From: Halioglobus maricola | Lineage (GTDB): Bacteria > Pseudomonadota > Gammaproteobacteria > Pseudomonadales > Halieaceae | Direction: 5' to 3' | Length of the DNA: 64,000 nt | Assembly: GCF_009388985.1 (NCBI RefSeq) | Contig: NZ_CP036422.1 | Location: 186,001-250,000 of the forward strand | In this document: positions 25,802 to 33,820 of the stretch, in pieces | Layout of the letters: each line of letters starts with the position of its first letter | Position numbering within the stretch: position 1 is the first letter of the stretch | Program-made: the position numbers and the translations under genes | The notes under the pieces: model-generated | Told to the model about the DNA's origin: nothing | Seen by the model: the letters and a program-made list of their open reading frames with translations, nothing else | Databases searched by the model: none

Positions 25802-26590
25802 TTACCTGACCTCCGCAATAATGCGCAGTGGCCCGCCACTGCCTCCGCGAATCTTTGTCGGCAGCGCGATCACATAAACGCCAATAGCCGGTAGCTTGTC
25901 CAGGTTCGCCACGTTCTCAAATGCAGGGATGTTGTGGGTCATCAAATTGACGTGGGCGGCGAAGTCCTTGGAATCGCCATAGTCGATGCTGGCGGTATCG
26001 ATACCCACGGCGTGGACGCGTCGCGCTTCGGCGAGCAGGGTAGCCGCATCAGGTGCCAGGCCAGGGAAACAGAGCTCAGCTACCCCCTCAGCACCACGTT
26101 TTGCTGTGCCCAGGTATTTCTCTGCGTCGGGCCAGTAGGCGCCGAAGCCGGTTCTGAGTAGTACGATCGTCCCTGCTTTTATCGTGCCGTATGAATTCTC
26201 CCAGCTTTTGATGTCGGCGATGGACACCTGATAGTCGCAGTTGTCCCTGGCTCGCTCGCTGACGTCGATTACCACGGCATCGCCGATCAATTGGTCTAGC
26301 GGGATCTCGTCGACGTGTCGTTTTCCCTCAGCGAAGTGGATAGGGGCATCGATATGAGTGCCGCCGTGCTCTGCCGTGGTGAAGGTGTATGCCGAGTAAT
26401 ACCAGCCACCGTCAGTGTGACCTTCAAAGTCTGTGCGCAGTTCGAAACGTTGGGCAGTGGGCCAGAATACGGCTTCATCCGAGAGGTCGTAGGTCAGGTC
26501 GACCCACTCGCCCGCAGCGGCGGGCCCTTGCAGAAGCATTGTGCCTGCAAGGGAAAGTCCTATCAGGGAAGGGAATTTGAATCTGCGCAT
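25802..26590 (-). CDS. Exported cyclase family (kynurenine-formamidase-like) protein
   Basis: A 262-residue protein with a Sec signal peptide (cleavage after about GPAAAG). The metal-binding signature HGGTHIDAPIH is at residues 75-85, giving H75, H79, D81 and H85, the metal site of the cyclase/KynB family. The family includes arylformamidases and other metal-dependent amidohydrolases, most of which are cytoplasmic, so an exported member is somewhat unusual. It sits 12 bases after the MopE/CAP lipoprotein gene and 35 bases before the FG-GAP lipoprotein gene, suggesting one operon of envelope proteins. The substrate is unknown. Confidence 0.85.
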   Translation of the reverse strand: MRRFKFPSLIGLSLAGTMLLQGPAAAGEWVDLTYDLSDEAVFWPTAQRFELRTDFEGHTDGGWYYSAYTFTTAEHGGTHIDAPIHFAEGKRHVDEIPLDQLIGDAVVIDVSERARDNCDYQVSIADIKSWENSYGTIKAGTIVLLRTGFGAYWPDAEKYLGTAKRGAEGVAELCFPGLAPDAATLLAEARRVHAVGIDTASIDYGDSKDFAAHVNLMTHNIPAFENVANLDKLPAIGVYVIALPTKIRGGSGGPLRIIAEVR

Positions 26591-26602
26591 ACCATCACGG
26601 CT

Positions 26603-28150
26603 CTAGCGGGGTTGGGCGAATACCTGTGTCCAATAGTAAGTATAGGTGCTGCTGCCATTGGAGACACGCGAGCTGCCGAACTGGGTGAAGCGAGACGTCA
26701 TCATGTTGGCGCAGTGGCCATCGCTGGTCGCCCACTGGTCCATAGCGCCGTCGACTGAGCTACGGCCAGCGGCCAGGTTTTCGCCGTAGGCACGCCAGTT
26801 GTAGCCAGCGTCATCGATCCTGTTGCGAGCGCTGGATTGGTCAGAACCTGTGTGGGAGAAGAAATTGTTCTCGGCCATATCTGTCGAGTGCCTGACCGCG
26901 GCGGCTTTGAGTTTGCAGTTCCAGCTCAACGCGCCTACCGCAGGGAATATGCCCTCGCTGCCGCAATCCTGTGTCTGGGAGCGGAATGCATTAACCGCGT
27001 CCAGCATCTCCTGGTCGAGCGAGGTTTTGTCGCAGTCTATGGGTTCAGGGTCCGGCGCGGGATCAGGTGTTTGGGAGTTGTCCGTCTCATCGCAGGCATC
27101 GCCGTCGCCGTCGCCATCCGTGTCAGCCTGGCTTGGGTTGTAGGTGTCCCTGCAGTTGTCATCTCCGTCTGCTACGCCATCGTTGTCCCTGTCGGTAAAG
27201 TCGTCGCAGGAGTTACCGATGCCATCGTTATCAGAATCAGCTTGAGCGGGATTATATACCGCGGGGCAGTTGTCGCCGTCGAGGTTGGCATAGCCGGAGG
27301 GGCGGAGTACGGCAAAGATGCTGTTGTCGGCATCGCCGAAGCCGTCGCTGTCGATATCGCGGAAAAACTCGCGCTCTTCAAAGCCCTCGTCGACTTCGCC
27401 ATCACAATTATTGTCGACGCTGTCGTACTCTTCCACTGCTCCAGGGAAAATCTCGCCGTTGTTGTCGTCGCAATCGCCCGCGTTCGCAACATAGCCATCT
27501 TGCGGCTCGTCAATGCTGATGGTGTCTGAATTCACCCCAAAACCATCGCCATCGACATCGCGGAATAGCAGATCGGCAGGGTCTACGGTGCCGAGGCCTT
27601 CGTCAATTTGCGTGTTGCAGTTGTTGTCGATGCCGTCGTCAAGCTCGTCGCGCCAGGGATAGATGGCTGGATTGCTGTCGTCGCAGTCGCGGTTGTTAAC
27701 CACATAACCCAGAGGCCGTTCAGCGCTGGTCAGTGTGTCTTCGGGGGAGCCAAAGAGGTCACCGTCGGCATCTCGATGCCAGGTGCGGACAAACGATTGG
27801 TGCTCGAATTTGGCCCACAGGCCAATGTCGATGTCCTGCTCCTGGTCGGCGAATTCTTCTGGCAATGGGGCTACGGTGGCCTCGCAGATGTGAGTGACTG
27901 AGCGGGCGCAGATGCCCTGCCAGCGAACAAACCGATATCCCTCTGCAGGGACAGCGGTGAACGTGTCGGATATTTCCTCAGTGATCTCGAACGCGCAGCT
28001 GGGCTGCTCGCAACTGTATAGATTAGAGGCGGACTCGATATGGCCTTTTGCGTCAGTAGTGATAACCAGGCGACAGCCACCCAACAGCAGTGCCACTGTG
28101 GCGTAGGCTGCAAGCCGTGAAACAGTTTTCGTCGATATGTGTTGTCGCAT
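26603..28150 (-). CDS. Lipoprotein with MopE-type, thrombospondin type 3 and CAP domains
   Basis: A 515-residue protein. The signal peptide ends LLLGGC, so Cys26 is the lipidation site. Residues about 30-118 resemble a bacterial InlB-B/SpaA-like repeat. Three MopE-type metal-binding units follow (about 124-260), each with DxDGDxFG and DCDD...DNNC...DEG patterns. Then come thrombospondin type 3 Asp-rich loops (about 290-355), a Pro-Asp linker, and a CAP/SCP-PR1 domain (about 378-515) with H421, H433, E457 and H479 as candidate cavity residues. Multiple Cys residues suggest disulfides. It is a calcium-rich surface protein; the CAP domain may bind lipid or act as a protease-like module. First gene of the three-gene exported set. 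Confidence 0.9.
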   Translation of the reverse strand: MRQHISTKTVSRLAAYATVALLLGGCRLVITTDAKGHIESASNLYSCEQPSCAFEITEEISDTFTAVPAEGYRFVRWQGICARSVTHICEATVAPLPEEFADQEQDIDIGLWAKFEHQSFVRTWHRDADGDLFGSPEDTLTSAERPLGYVVNNRDCDDSNPAIYPWRDELDDGIDNNCNTQIDEGLGTVDPADLLFRDVDGDGFGVNSDTISIDEPQDGYVANAGDCDDNNGEIFPGAVEEYDSVDNNCDGEVDEGFEEREFFRDIDSDGFGDADNSIFAVLRPSGYANLDGDNCPAVYNPAQADSDNDGIGNSCDDFTDRDNDGVADGDDNCRDTYNPSQADTDGDGDGDACDETDNSQTPDPAPDPEPIDCDKTSLDQEMLDAVNAFRSQTQDCGSEGIFPAVGALSWNCKLKAAAVRHSTDMAENNFFSHTGSDQSSARNRIDDAGYNWRAYGENLAAGRSSVDGAMDQWATSDGHCANMMTSRFTQFGSSRVSNGSSTYTYYWTQVFAQPR

Positions 28151-28394
28151 GGTACCTGGCTATTTTTTGAACACTCGCAACCGATGATTTAAGGCGAAAC
28201 GGCGGTGTCAGGCCACGAAAAACTCCAGAAATCTCCAGATAGCCGCGGAAATGAGAACCATGTCTCAAGTTTTGACCTCTTCATTGCTGATCCAAAGCGC
28301 TTGTAAACTGTTTAAAAAACAAACTTTTGCTGTACGATGAGGTTAAAAATAACAACACTTATAACGAATCAGAACGACGAGAGGCAGGGGCATC

Positions 28395-30062
28395 ATGCTT
28401 GAGACGGTCGATACCATTCCCCCCAAACCGGAGGGCACGTCCTCCGGGGATTTCCGGGTGGGCGTGTTGGTTGAAGTTACAGGGGATTCTTTCAGTGCAC
28501 GGCTGGATAATGCGGGCACTGAAGCGGCGGCAGCCGAAGGCATAATTGCCGGTCAGGTCGGGTCGTATCTCAAGATCCGCAATGCCGGAATGGACACCCT
28601 GGTGATGGTTGAGCGCTGCTGGATGGCGGATAAACAGGGCGTGTCGGAGCAGATGGTCCAGTTGAGTCCGCTTGGGGAATTGCCTCACAGCGGCGGGTTT
28701 CAGCGGGGTGTGTCCCAGTACCCAGCCAGTGATGCTGAGCTGTATACCATTCAGGAATCCAACCTGGAGGGTATCTTCACTACCCACAGCGATGCAGAGT
28801 TTCACGTTGGTCAGTTGTCATCGTTCGACTCTATCGACGTCCATCTGGATGCCTCTGCGTTTTTTGGTCGGCACTCCGCGATCCTCGGTCAGTCCGGTTC
28901 GGGTAAGTCATGGACAGTGACGAGCGTCATTCAATCGGCGCTCCGCAGTATGCCCCAGGCACATATTATTTTGCTGGATATGCACGGCGAGTACTGCGAC
29001 AAGGAAGTGAATGGCATAGTCAGCCGCGCTCCCTTCCCCGCGGACCTCTGCCGCAGCTTCCGGGCCGAGGAGCTCGAGTTTCCCTATTGGCTGCTATCGT
29101 TTTCAGAGTTCTGCGAACTGGTGATAAACCCGGAGGACGAACATGCTTCGGTGCAGATGTCGTACCTGCGGTCTGCTCTCACCCGTTTGAAAGAGGAAAG
29201 CAATGAGCACCTTGAATTGGGCCACATTACCGTAGATTCGCCTCTCTACTACTCTATCAAGGAATTGATGGACAACATCAAGGCCGCCAACCGTGCCGCC
29301 ACTGATTTTGGCAAAAAGAAGTCGCCTCTCAATGGCAAGTTCGATCAGGTAATGGTGCGCCTGGAGGGATTAATCAACGATACGCGCTATGACTTCATGA
29401 TGAAGCCCACCAAGCGCAATTCTACCGAGAAGTTGCCAGACCTGATGCGCGATCTGGTTGGGCTGGGTAGCCCAAGTGCGTCCATCACCATTCTCGATCT
29501 CAGCTCGGTGCCCTTCGATGTGGCGCCGCTGGTGTGCGCCCAAATTGGCCGGCTCGCCTACGAATTTAATTTTTGGAATCCCCGCTGCACGGAATTCCCG
29601 ATCTTCCTGGTCTGTGAAGAAGCCCACGAGTATATTCCGCGCGAAAGCATGGCCAGGTTTAACGAGGCACGCAGGGCGATGGAGCGCATCTCCAAGAACG
29701 GACGTAAGTACGGTGTTGGGCTGTGTGTTGTGAGCCAGCGCCCGGCAGACGTATCTGAAACAGTACTCGCCCAGTGCAGTTCCTTCCTGTGCCTGCGTAT
29801 CTCCAACCCGGACGACCAGGACTATGTGCGCGCGATGGTGCCCGACGCCGCACGCGGCACGTTCTCCGCATTAACCTCGCTGTCAAAAGGTGAGGCAGTA
29901 GTGCTCGGCGAAGCGGCGCCTATGCCGGTGCGGCTCAAGGTGCGCCGGCCTGATCCACCGCCTAATTCAACTGATGTGGATTACGCCGGGAAATGGCGTG
30001 ATGGTGGCTTGCCGATTGACGTCGACCAGATGGTGGCTAACTGGCACGCGCAGGAGCGCTAG
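28395..30062 (+). CDS. HerA-like FtsK-superfamily ATPase
   Basis: A 555-residue ATPase. The N-terminal 100 residues resemble a HAS-barrel-type beta domain. Walker A is GQSGSGKS (165-172). LLDMHGEYCD (193-202) is the HerA-type motif around the second acidic residue, and Walker B is IFLVCEEAHEYIP (403-415). VVSQRPADV (445-453) corresponds to the sensor motif. HerA proteins form hexameric DNA translocases that in archaea work with NurA in end resection; bacterial relatives act alone or in defence operons with SIR2 or nuclease partners. Here no nuclease gene adjoins: the next gene is a convergent membrane protein. The 244-base upstream gap is AT-rich near 28310-28380 and holds the likely promoter. 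Confidence 0.88.
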   Translation: MLETVDTIPPKPEGTSSGDFRVGVLVEVTGDSFSARLDNAGTEAAAAEGIIAGQVGSYLKIRNAGMDTLVMVERCWMADKQGVSEQMVQLSPLGELPHSGGFQRGVSQYPASDAELYTIQESNLEGIFTTHSDAEFHVGQLSSFDSIDVHLDASAFFGRHSAILGQSGSGKSWTVTSVIQSALRSMPQAHIILLDMHGEYCDKEVNGIVSRAPFPADLCRSFRAEELEFPYWLLSFSEFCELVINPEDEHASVQMSYLRSALTRLKEESNEHLELGHITVDSPLYYSIKELMDNIKAANRAATDFGKKKSPLNGKFDQVMVRLEGLINDTRYDFMMKPTKRNSTEKLPDLMRDLVGLGSPSASITILDLSSVPFDVAPLVCAQIGRLAYEFNFWNPRCTEFPIFLVCEEAHEYIPRESMARFNEARRAMERISKNGRKYGVGLCVVSQRPADVSETVLAQCSSFLCLRISNPDDQDYVRAMVPDAARGTFSALTSLSKGEAVVLGEAAPMPVRLKVRRPDPPPNSTDVDYAGKWRDGGLPIDVDQMVANWHAQER

Positions 30063-30083
30063 CCAGGCTGCGATCGGTGTCGT

Positions 30084-30626
30084 CTAGGCTGTGACGCTGA
30101 GTATCGCTGCGGTGTAGACGGCGAAGACGACGGCGGCCGCCTTGAAGGTTCGTGGAGCGGCGATGATGAGTAGCATCAGCAAAGCGCCGGCTGCCGGCAC
30201 ACCCAGAGAGGGCAGCATTTTGTTGCCGAACATGGTGATGTTCACGTAGGGTCCGATGCCGAAATAGAGCAATAACGAGAGTGCGGACAAGCGTCCCAGG
30301 CCCTGGCTGTGCTCCAGAAAATTCAACTCGCCGCCACCCTCTGGCACCGGTAGTGCCATTTCTGCGGCACCGTAGACGCAGATAGCGCCTGCTGTCAGCA
30401 CGGCAAAATCCGGGAAGCTCCAGTCCGAGATCTCTCTTAGCCCCCAGCCCACCCACCAAAATTGCAGGGCGTAACTGAGAACGCACACGGCCCACAATGC
30501 TGTAGACCAGTGAAAGCTGACGTCGCGGTGGGCGCGAATGAGCATGCCCATCGTATGCAGAAGTCGGGTGATTGCCAGGCCCAGGATGATGGAGATGGCG
30601 ACAAAGACGTATTCGTGTTGGGTCAC
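30084..30626 (-). CDS. Hypothetical membrane protein, five to six helices
   Basis: A 180-residue protein with hydrophobic segments near residues 6-28, 42-64, 74-92, 112-130 and 145-178. The section AISIILGLAITRLLHTMGML is similar to the first helix of small uncharacterised membrane proteins seen in Caulobacter-like and marine bacteria. No catalytic motif is visible. It converges with the HerA-like gene (21-base gap) and lies 192 bases from the divergent OmpA-type lipoprotein gene. Function unknown. Confidence 0.7.
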   Translation of the reverse strand: MTQHEYVFVAISIILGLAITRLLHTMGMLIRAHRDVSFHWSTALWAVCVLSYALQFWWVGWGLREISDWSFPDFAVLTAGAICVYGAAEMALPVPEGGGELNFLEHSQGLGRLSALSLLLYFGIGPYVNITMFGNKMLPSLGVPAAGALLMLLIIAAPRTFKAAAVVFAVYTAAILSVTA

Positions 30627-30783
30627 GCCGGTCGCGCCTTTTTCCCGTGATTATTGATGGCGAGTGTAGTGCGATTGCCGAATATAGTCCATTGGGTGGG
30701 CAGCCGAGGAATCCGATAGGCGACCAAGGTCTTATTGCTTCAGTCTGGCGGCGGGAGTGAAATAGTGCTCTGGATATTTGCCA

Positions 30784-30801
30784 CTGAATCCGTGAATTCA
30801 G
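30784..30801 (+). repeat. Inverted repeat in the leader of the OmpA-type gene
   Basis: CTGAAT and ATTCAG flank a 6-base loop just upstream of the ribosome binding site (ACAGGAG) of the lipoprotein gene at 30819. It may form a small leader hairpin; 6 bp is short enough to be chance. Confidence 0.25.
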
Positions 30802-30818
30802 CTACAGGAGCATTATAA

Positions 30819-31430
30819 ATGACAACACATCCGCTCAAGACCGCAACCTTACTACTGGCGACCAGCGTTGTGCTGGGGTGTGCCGGCTCAAGCAATAGTT
30901 ATGATTCACAGCCTTATGTGACGAACGGCGGCGATACCGTGGTCAGGGTTAAGGACCGTGAGGGCCGCTGTATTCGCACGCCAGCCTGGACGGAAGAAAC
31001 TGCTACCAGGGAGTGTGATCCTCAGTTGTTCCCTGCGGAAACGGCTGTAGTGGCTGCTCCTGTTTATGAAAGCCTCACCCTCTCCGCCAATGCCCTGTTT
31101 GGGTTCGACAGTGCCGTGATCAAACAGGAAGGTCTGGCGGCGCTGCAGCAACTGGGCGACAAGATCGAGGCCAAGGGCGCAGAGGTTGTGGATATCGACA
31201 TTATCGGGCACACCGACAGCGTCGGCGCTGAAGATTATAACCAGCAGCTGTCCGAGCGCCGAGCATCAGCCATGCGCGATTTCCTGGTGAACGAGCGCGG
31301 TATAGATAGCAGTATTATTGACGTGAGCGGTATGGGAGAGAGCTCGCCTATTGGCGATAACGGGACCGCCGAGGGCCGCGCCCAGAACCGTCGGGTTGAA
31401 GTGCGTGTGGGAGTCAAGGCGCCCCAGTAG
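30819..31430 (+). CDS. OmpA family lipoprotein
   Basis: A 203-residue protein. The signal peptide ends SVVLGC with Cys21 in a lipobox, so it is probably anchored in the outer membrane. The linker (residues about 35-75) contains EGRCIRTPAW and ATRECDP, which is seen in proteobacterial OmpA-like proteins lacking a barrel. The C-terminal OmpA domain (about 88-200) has ALFGFDSAVIKQEG, DIIGHTDSVGAEDYNQQLSE and QNRRVEVRV, the standard peptidoglycan (diaminopimelate) binding signature. It would link outer membrane and cell wall. It is not next to tol genes, so it is a Pal-like paralogue rather than Pal itself. It ends exactly where the convergent DUF2846-like gene ends. Confidence 0.9.
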   Translation: MTTHPLKTATLLLATSVVLGCAGSSNSYDSQPYVTNGGDTVVRVKDREGRCIRTPAWTEETATRECDPQLFPAETAVVAAPVYESLTLSANALFGFDSAVIKQEGLAALQQLGDKIEAKGAEVVDIDIIGHTDSVGAEDYNQQLSERRASAMRDFLVNERGIDSSIIDVSGMGESSPIGDNGTAEGRAQNRRVEVRVGVKAPQ

Positions 31431-31919
31431 TCAGCTCTCGAGGTCGTCCCTGGTCTCCCTGATCTGGTATATGGCCTCTTCGGGATCCATCGCATGCAGG
31501 AAGATGAGATACTGCCCTCGGAAAGTACCGATACTCATCTTGTCGGTATCGTACTCGACTCGCAGTCTCAGGTAGTAGGTTTGACCAGCCTTCATGTTCA
31601 GGATGTACTTGCGGTCAGTCTGCTTCCAATTGGCGCTTTCGGTAAGCCCGGTGGCCACGAATTCGTGTTTGCCCGCTGGTAATTCCAAGCGGAAGTGCCG
31701 ATTGTATTTCAAGAAACCAGAACCCTCGCCATCCACCATTATCTCTGGGTATTTGGTGCGCAGCGGTTTCTTGCCAGGGTTGCTCGCTGCCGGGCGATAG
31801 ACATACACCACGGCATTGGTTTCTAGCTCAGGGCCGCGGGGTGAGAAATAGTCTGCGTGCACGTTTGTCGTCATCAGGCAGGCGAGCAGGGCAGCTACGC
31901 GGGGGATTCTGTACGACAT
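31431..31919 (-). CDS. Exported DUF2846-like protein
   Basis: A 162-residue protein. The ATG at 31919 has a GGAGAGG Shine-Dalgarno 6 bases upstream and opens a signal peptide (MSYRIPRVAALLACLMTTNV, cleavage after HA). The longer open frame upstream is therefore unlikely. The mature part (AVVYVYRPAA near the start, then KYNRHFRLELPAGKHEF and a KAGQTYYLRLRVEYD strand) matches what I recall of DUF2846, small periplasmic or lipoprotein beta-sandwich proteins. The function is unknown. It converges with the OmpA-type lipoprotein gene with no bases between the stop codons. Confidence 0.75.
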   Translation of the reverse strand: MSYRIPRVAALLACLMTTNVHADYFSPRGPELETNAVVYVYRPAASNPGKKPLRTKYPEIMVDGEGSGFLKYNRHFRLELPAGKHEFVATGLTESANWKQTDRKYILNMKAGQTYYLRLRVEYDTDKMSIGTFRGQYLIFLHAMDPEEAIYQIRETRDDLES

Positions 31920-32016
31920 TGATGGCCTCTCCTGATGATGTGTTATCGAGTGTACCCTCCGCGCTATAGATTGCGATATGATCTGAACGTCATTTTTGCA
32001 GTATCGAGTTTGTCTG

Positions 32017-33246
32017 GTGCCCCAATTCACTATCCTGATTCCAACTTTCGATCATCAGGACACGATTGAGTGGGCTATTCGCTCCGTATTGGACCAGCGT
32101 AATCAAGACTTTGAGCTCTTTGTCGTTGGTGATGGTGCGCCTCAAAGGACCACCGAAATAGTGAATCGCCTGATGTGCCGCGATGCAAGGATTCGTTACT
32201 TTGCTAATCCAAAGGATCCTGCACAGGGAGAGATCTACCGTCATCATGCGCTGGCCGAAGCCAAGGGAGAATATGTGTGTTATCTCTCCGATGACGATTT
32301 GTGGTTGCCCGAACACCTCGATGTCATGGCTGAGGGGCTCGCCGATAGCGACTTTGTTCATACGATCCATACCGGTGTGTCGCCCGAAGGGGAAATTTAC
32401 GCCCTTAGCGGAGACTACGCTCAGGTAAGCTGGCGCAAGCGCATTCAAGCGAAAAACTACACTCTTCATGGGCTCAGTTTTGCTGGGCACAAATTGGCGA
32501 GCTATCATGAGCTGCCATACGGCTGGCGACCCCGTCCACTGGGAACACCCTGCGATGTCCATATGTGGCGCCAGTGGTTGGCTCAGCCGGATGTGAAGTT
32601 CCGAACGGTGTCTAGAGTCACCGGTCTACATTTTGATGCTCCGCCGAGGCGCGATTGGTCGGTAGAAAGACGTGTCGACGAGCTTTGTGCTTGGTTTGGC
32701 CGCTCTCGAGAGAGCTCCTTCGCTAGTTGGTTAGGGCAGCAGGTCCTGGCCTTTCATCAGCGTCACTCACGGCGAGAGGAGCAGATACTCGAACTCGTAG
32801 ATGTCTGCAGCGAGGCTGGTGCATTGGCTAAAGCAGCTGAATTGTTGGAAGAGATAATCGAATGCAATCAACGAGAGTGGCGTCATTTCAAGAGTCTGGC
32901 TGACATTTACCTGACGCAGGGAAGGGTAAGCAGGGCCCTGGCACTGCTTGACCAGGCGCTGTGCTTGTTTCCGGCAGTGCGTCATGTCTATTCGTTTTAT
33001 GGTGAAGTTTTATTCACACACGGGCGGCACCAGCAGGCACTGTCGATCTTCGAAAGAGCAACCGAATTGCCCAATACGGACTATGACGATTTTTTGCGTC
33101 TCGCCAAGGCGCAGATCGAACTTGGTGCAGACCATGATGCTATCGCAGTGCTCAGTATCGGGGGGCGGAAGTTTCCGGAAATCGCGGATTTCGCCGATCT
33201 CTTGTCTCGTTACCAGATAAATTCGCCAGATGAGGATGGACTATGA
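32017..33246 (+). CDS. GT2 glycosyltransferase fused to TPR-like repeats
   Basis: A 409-residue protein. Residues 1-220 are a GT-A domain: FTILIPTFDHQDTIEWAIRS opens the family-2 fold, and YLSDDDLWLPEH (around 90-101) holds the DxD-type metal motif. Residues about 255-395 are helical repeats of TPR type (for example FKSLADIYLTQGRVSRALAL and SFYGEVLFTHGRHQQALSIF). A TTG at 31996 could also be the start; the GTG at 32017 begins exactly at the GT2 fold and is preferred, though both lack a strong Shine-Dalgarno. The stop overlaps the next start by 4 bases. The TPR part may dock the enzyme to partners; acceptor unknown. Confidence 0.82.
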   Translation: MPQFTILIPTFDHQDTIEWAIRSVLDQRNQDFELFVVGDGAPQRTTEIVNRLMCRDARIRYFANPKDPAQGEIYRHHALAEAKGEYVCYLSDDDLWLPEHLDVMAEGLADSDFVHTIHTGVSPEGEIYALSGDYAQVSWRKRIQAKNYTLHGLSFAGHKLASYHELPYGWRPRPLGTPCDVHMWRQWLAQPDVKFRTVSRVTGLHFDAPPRRDWSVERRVDELCAWFGRSRESSFASWLGQQVLAFHQRHSRREEQILELVDVCSEAGALAKAAELLEEIIECNQREWRHFKSLADIYLTQGRVSRALALLDQALCLFPAVRHVYSFYGEVLFTHGRHQQALSIFERATELPNTDYDDFLRLAKAQIELGADHDAIAVLSIGGRKFPEIADFADLLSRYQINSPDEDGL

Positions 33247-33809
33247 TTAATGAAAATGCTGTTAAGGATGGAGCCGTCATTACCCAGGATTGGCAGGTAG
33301 AGCGCCAGGATATAACCGGGGTTCACTGCAAGGAAGTACTCCATGTGCCACGCGATCACGGCGTCATTACCGAAATGTATCGCCCGGAGTGGGACCCCAC
33401 CGGCTTGCCAGTGGGGCACTGCTACCAGTCTCGACTTTTTCCGGGCGCTATCGGCGCTTGGAGTTGTCACGCAAAACAGATAGATCGACTATTCGTTAAT
33501 CAAGGTCACATGAAAGTAGTCATGTACGACGGCAGAGAAGATAGCCCAACCTTTGGTACGGTGAATGAGTTCCATGTAGGCGATACTCGGCCTACGTTTT
33601 TGGTGATTCCGACAGGTGTCTGGCATGGCGTGCAGAACCTGGGAGCGGGTGATGTCCTGATGCTCAATTTCCCAACCATTGCCTACCAATACCATGATCC
33701 AGATCACTATCGACTTCCATTCGACAGCGACGAGATTCCCTATTCATGGGATATCGGCGTTCGCAACACTGCACGGTTGCGAGCAGATGCCAAGAAACCC
33801 AGAGTTTAA
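33243..33809 (+). CDS. RmlC-like cupin (dTDP-sugar epimerase type)
   Basis: A 188-residue cupin. HVPRDHGVITEMYRPEW, then GAWSCHAKQIDRLFV, VNEFHVGDTRPTFLVIPTGV and WHGVQNLG follow the order of motifs in dTDP-4-dehydrorhamnose 3,5-epimerases and related WxcM-like isomerases. The C-terminal HDPDHYRLPFDSDEIPYSW also matches. The catalytic His/Tyr arrangement of RmlC is only partly evident, with H76 in SCHAK as a candidate, so it may be an epimerase acting on another nucleotide sugar. Translation is coupled to the GT2-TPR gene by ATGA. It supports the view that this cluster makes a deoxysugar-containing glycan. Confidence 0.82.
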   Translation: MINENAVKDGAVITQDWQVERQDITGVHCKEVLHVPRDHGVITEMYRPEWDPTGLPVGHCYQSRLFPGAIGAWSCHAKQIDRLFVNQGHMKVVMYDGREDSPTFGTVNEFHVGDTRPTFLVIPTGVWHGVQNLGAGDVLMLNFPTIAYQYHDPDHYRLPFDSDEIPYSWDIGVRNTARLRADAKKPRV

Positions 33810-33820
33810 GCTGATAAGAC

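Noticed and set aside
26837..27529. Plus-strand open frame of 230 codons opposite the MopE/TSP3 region
   Set aside because: It is the complement of repetitive Asp-rich codons (GAT/GAC runs), giving a Val/Ala/Ile-rich mirror; no start signal or family match.
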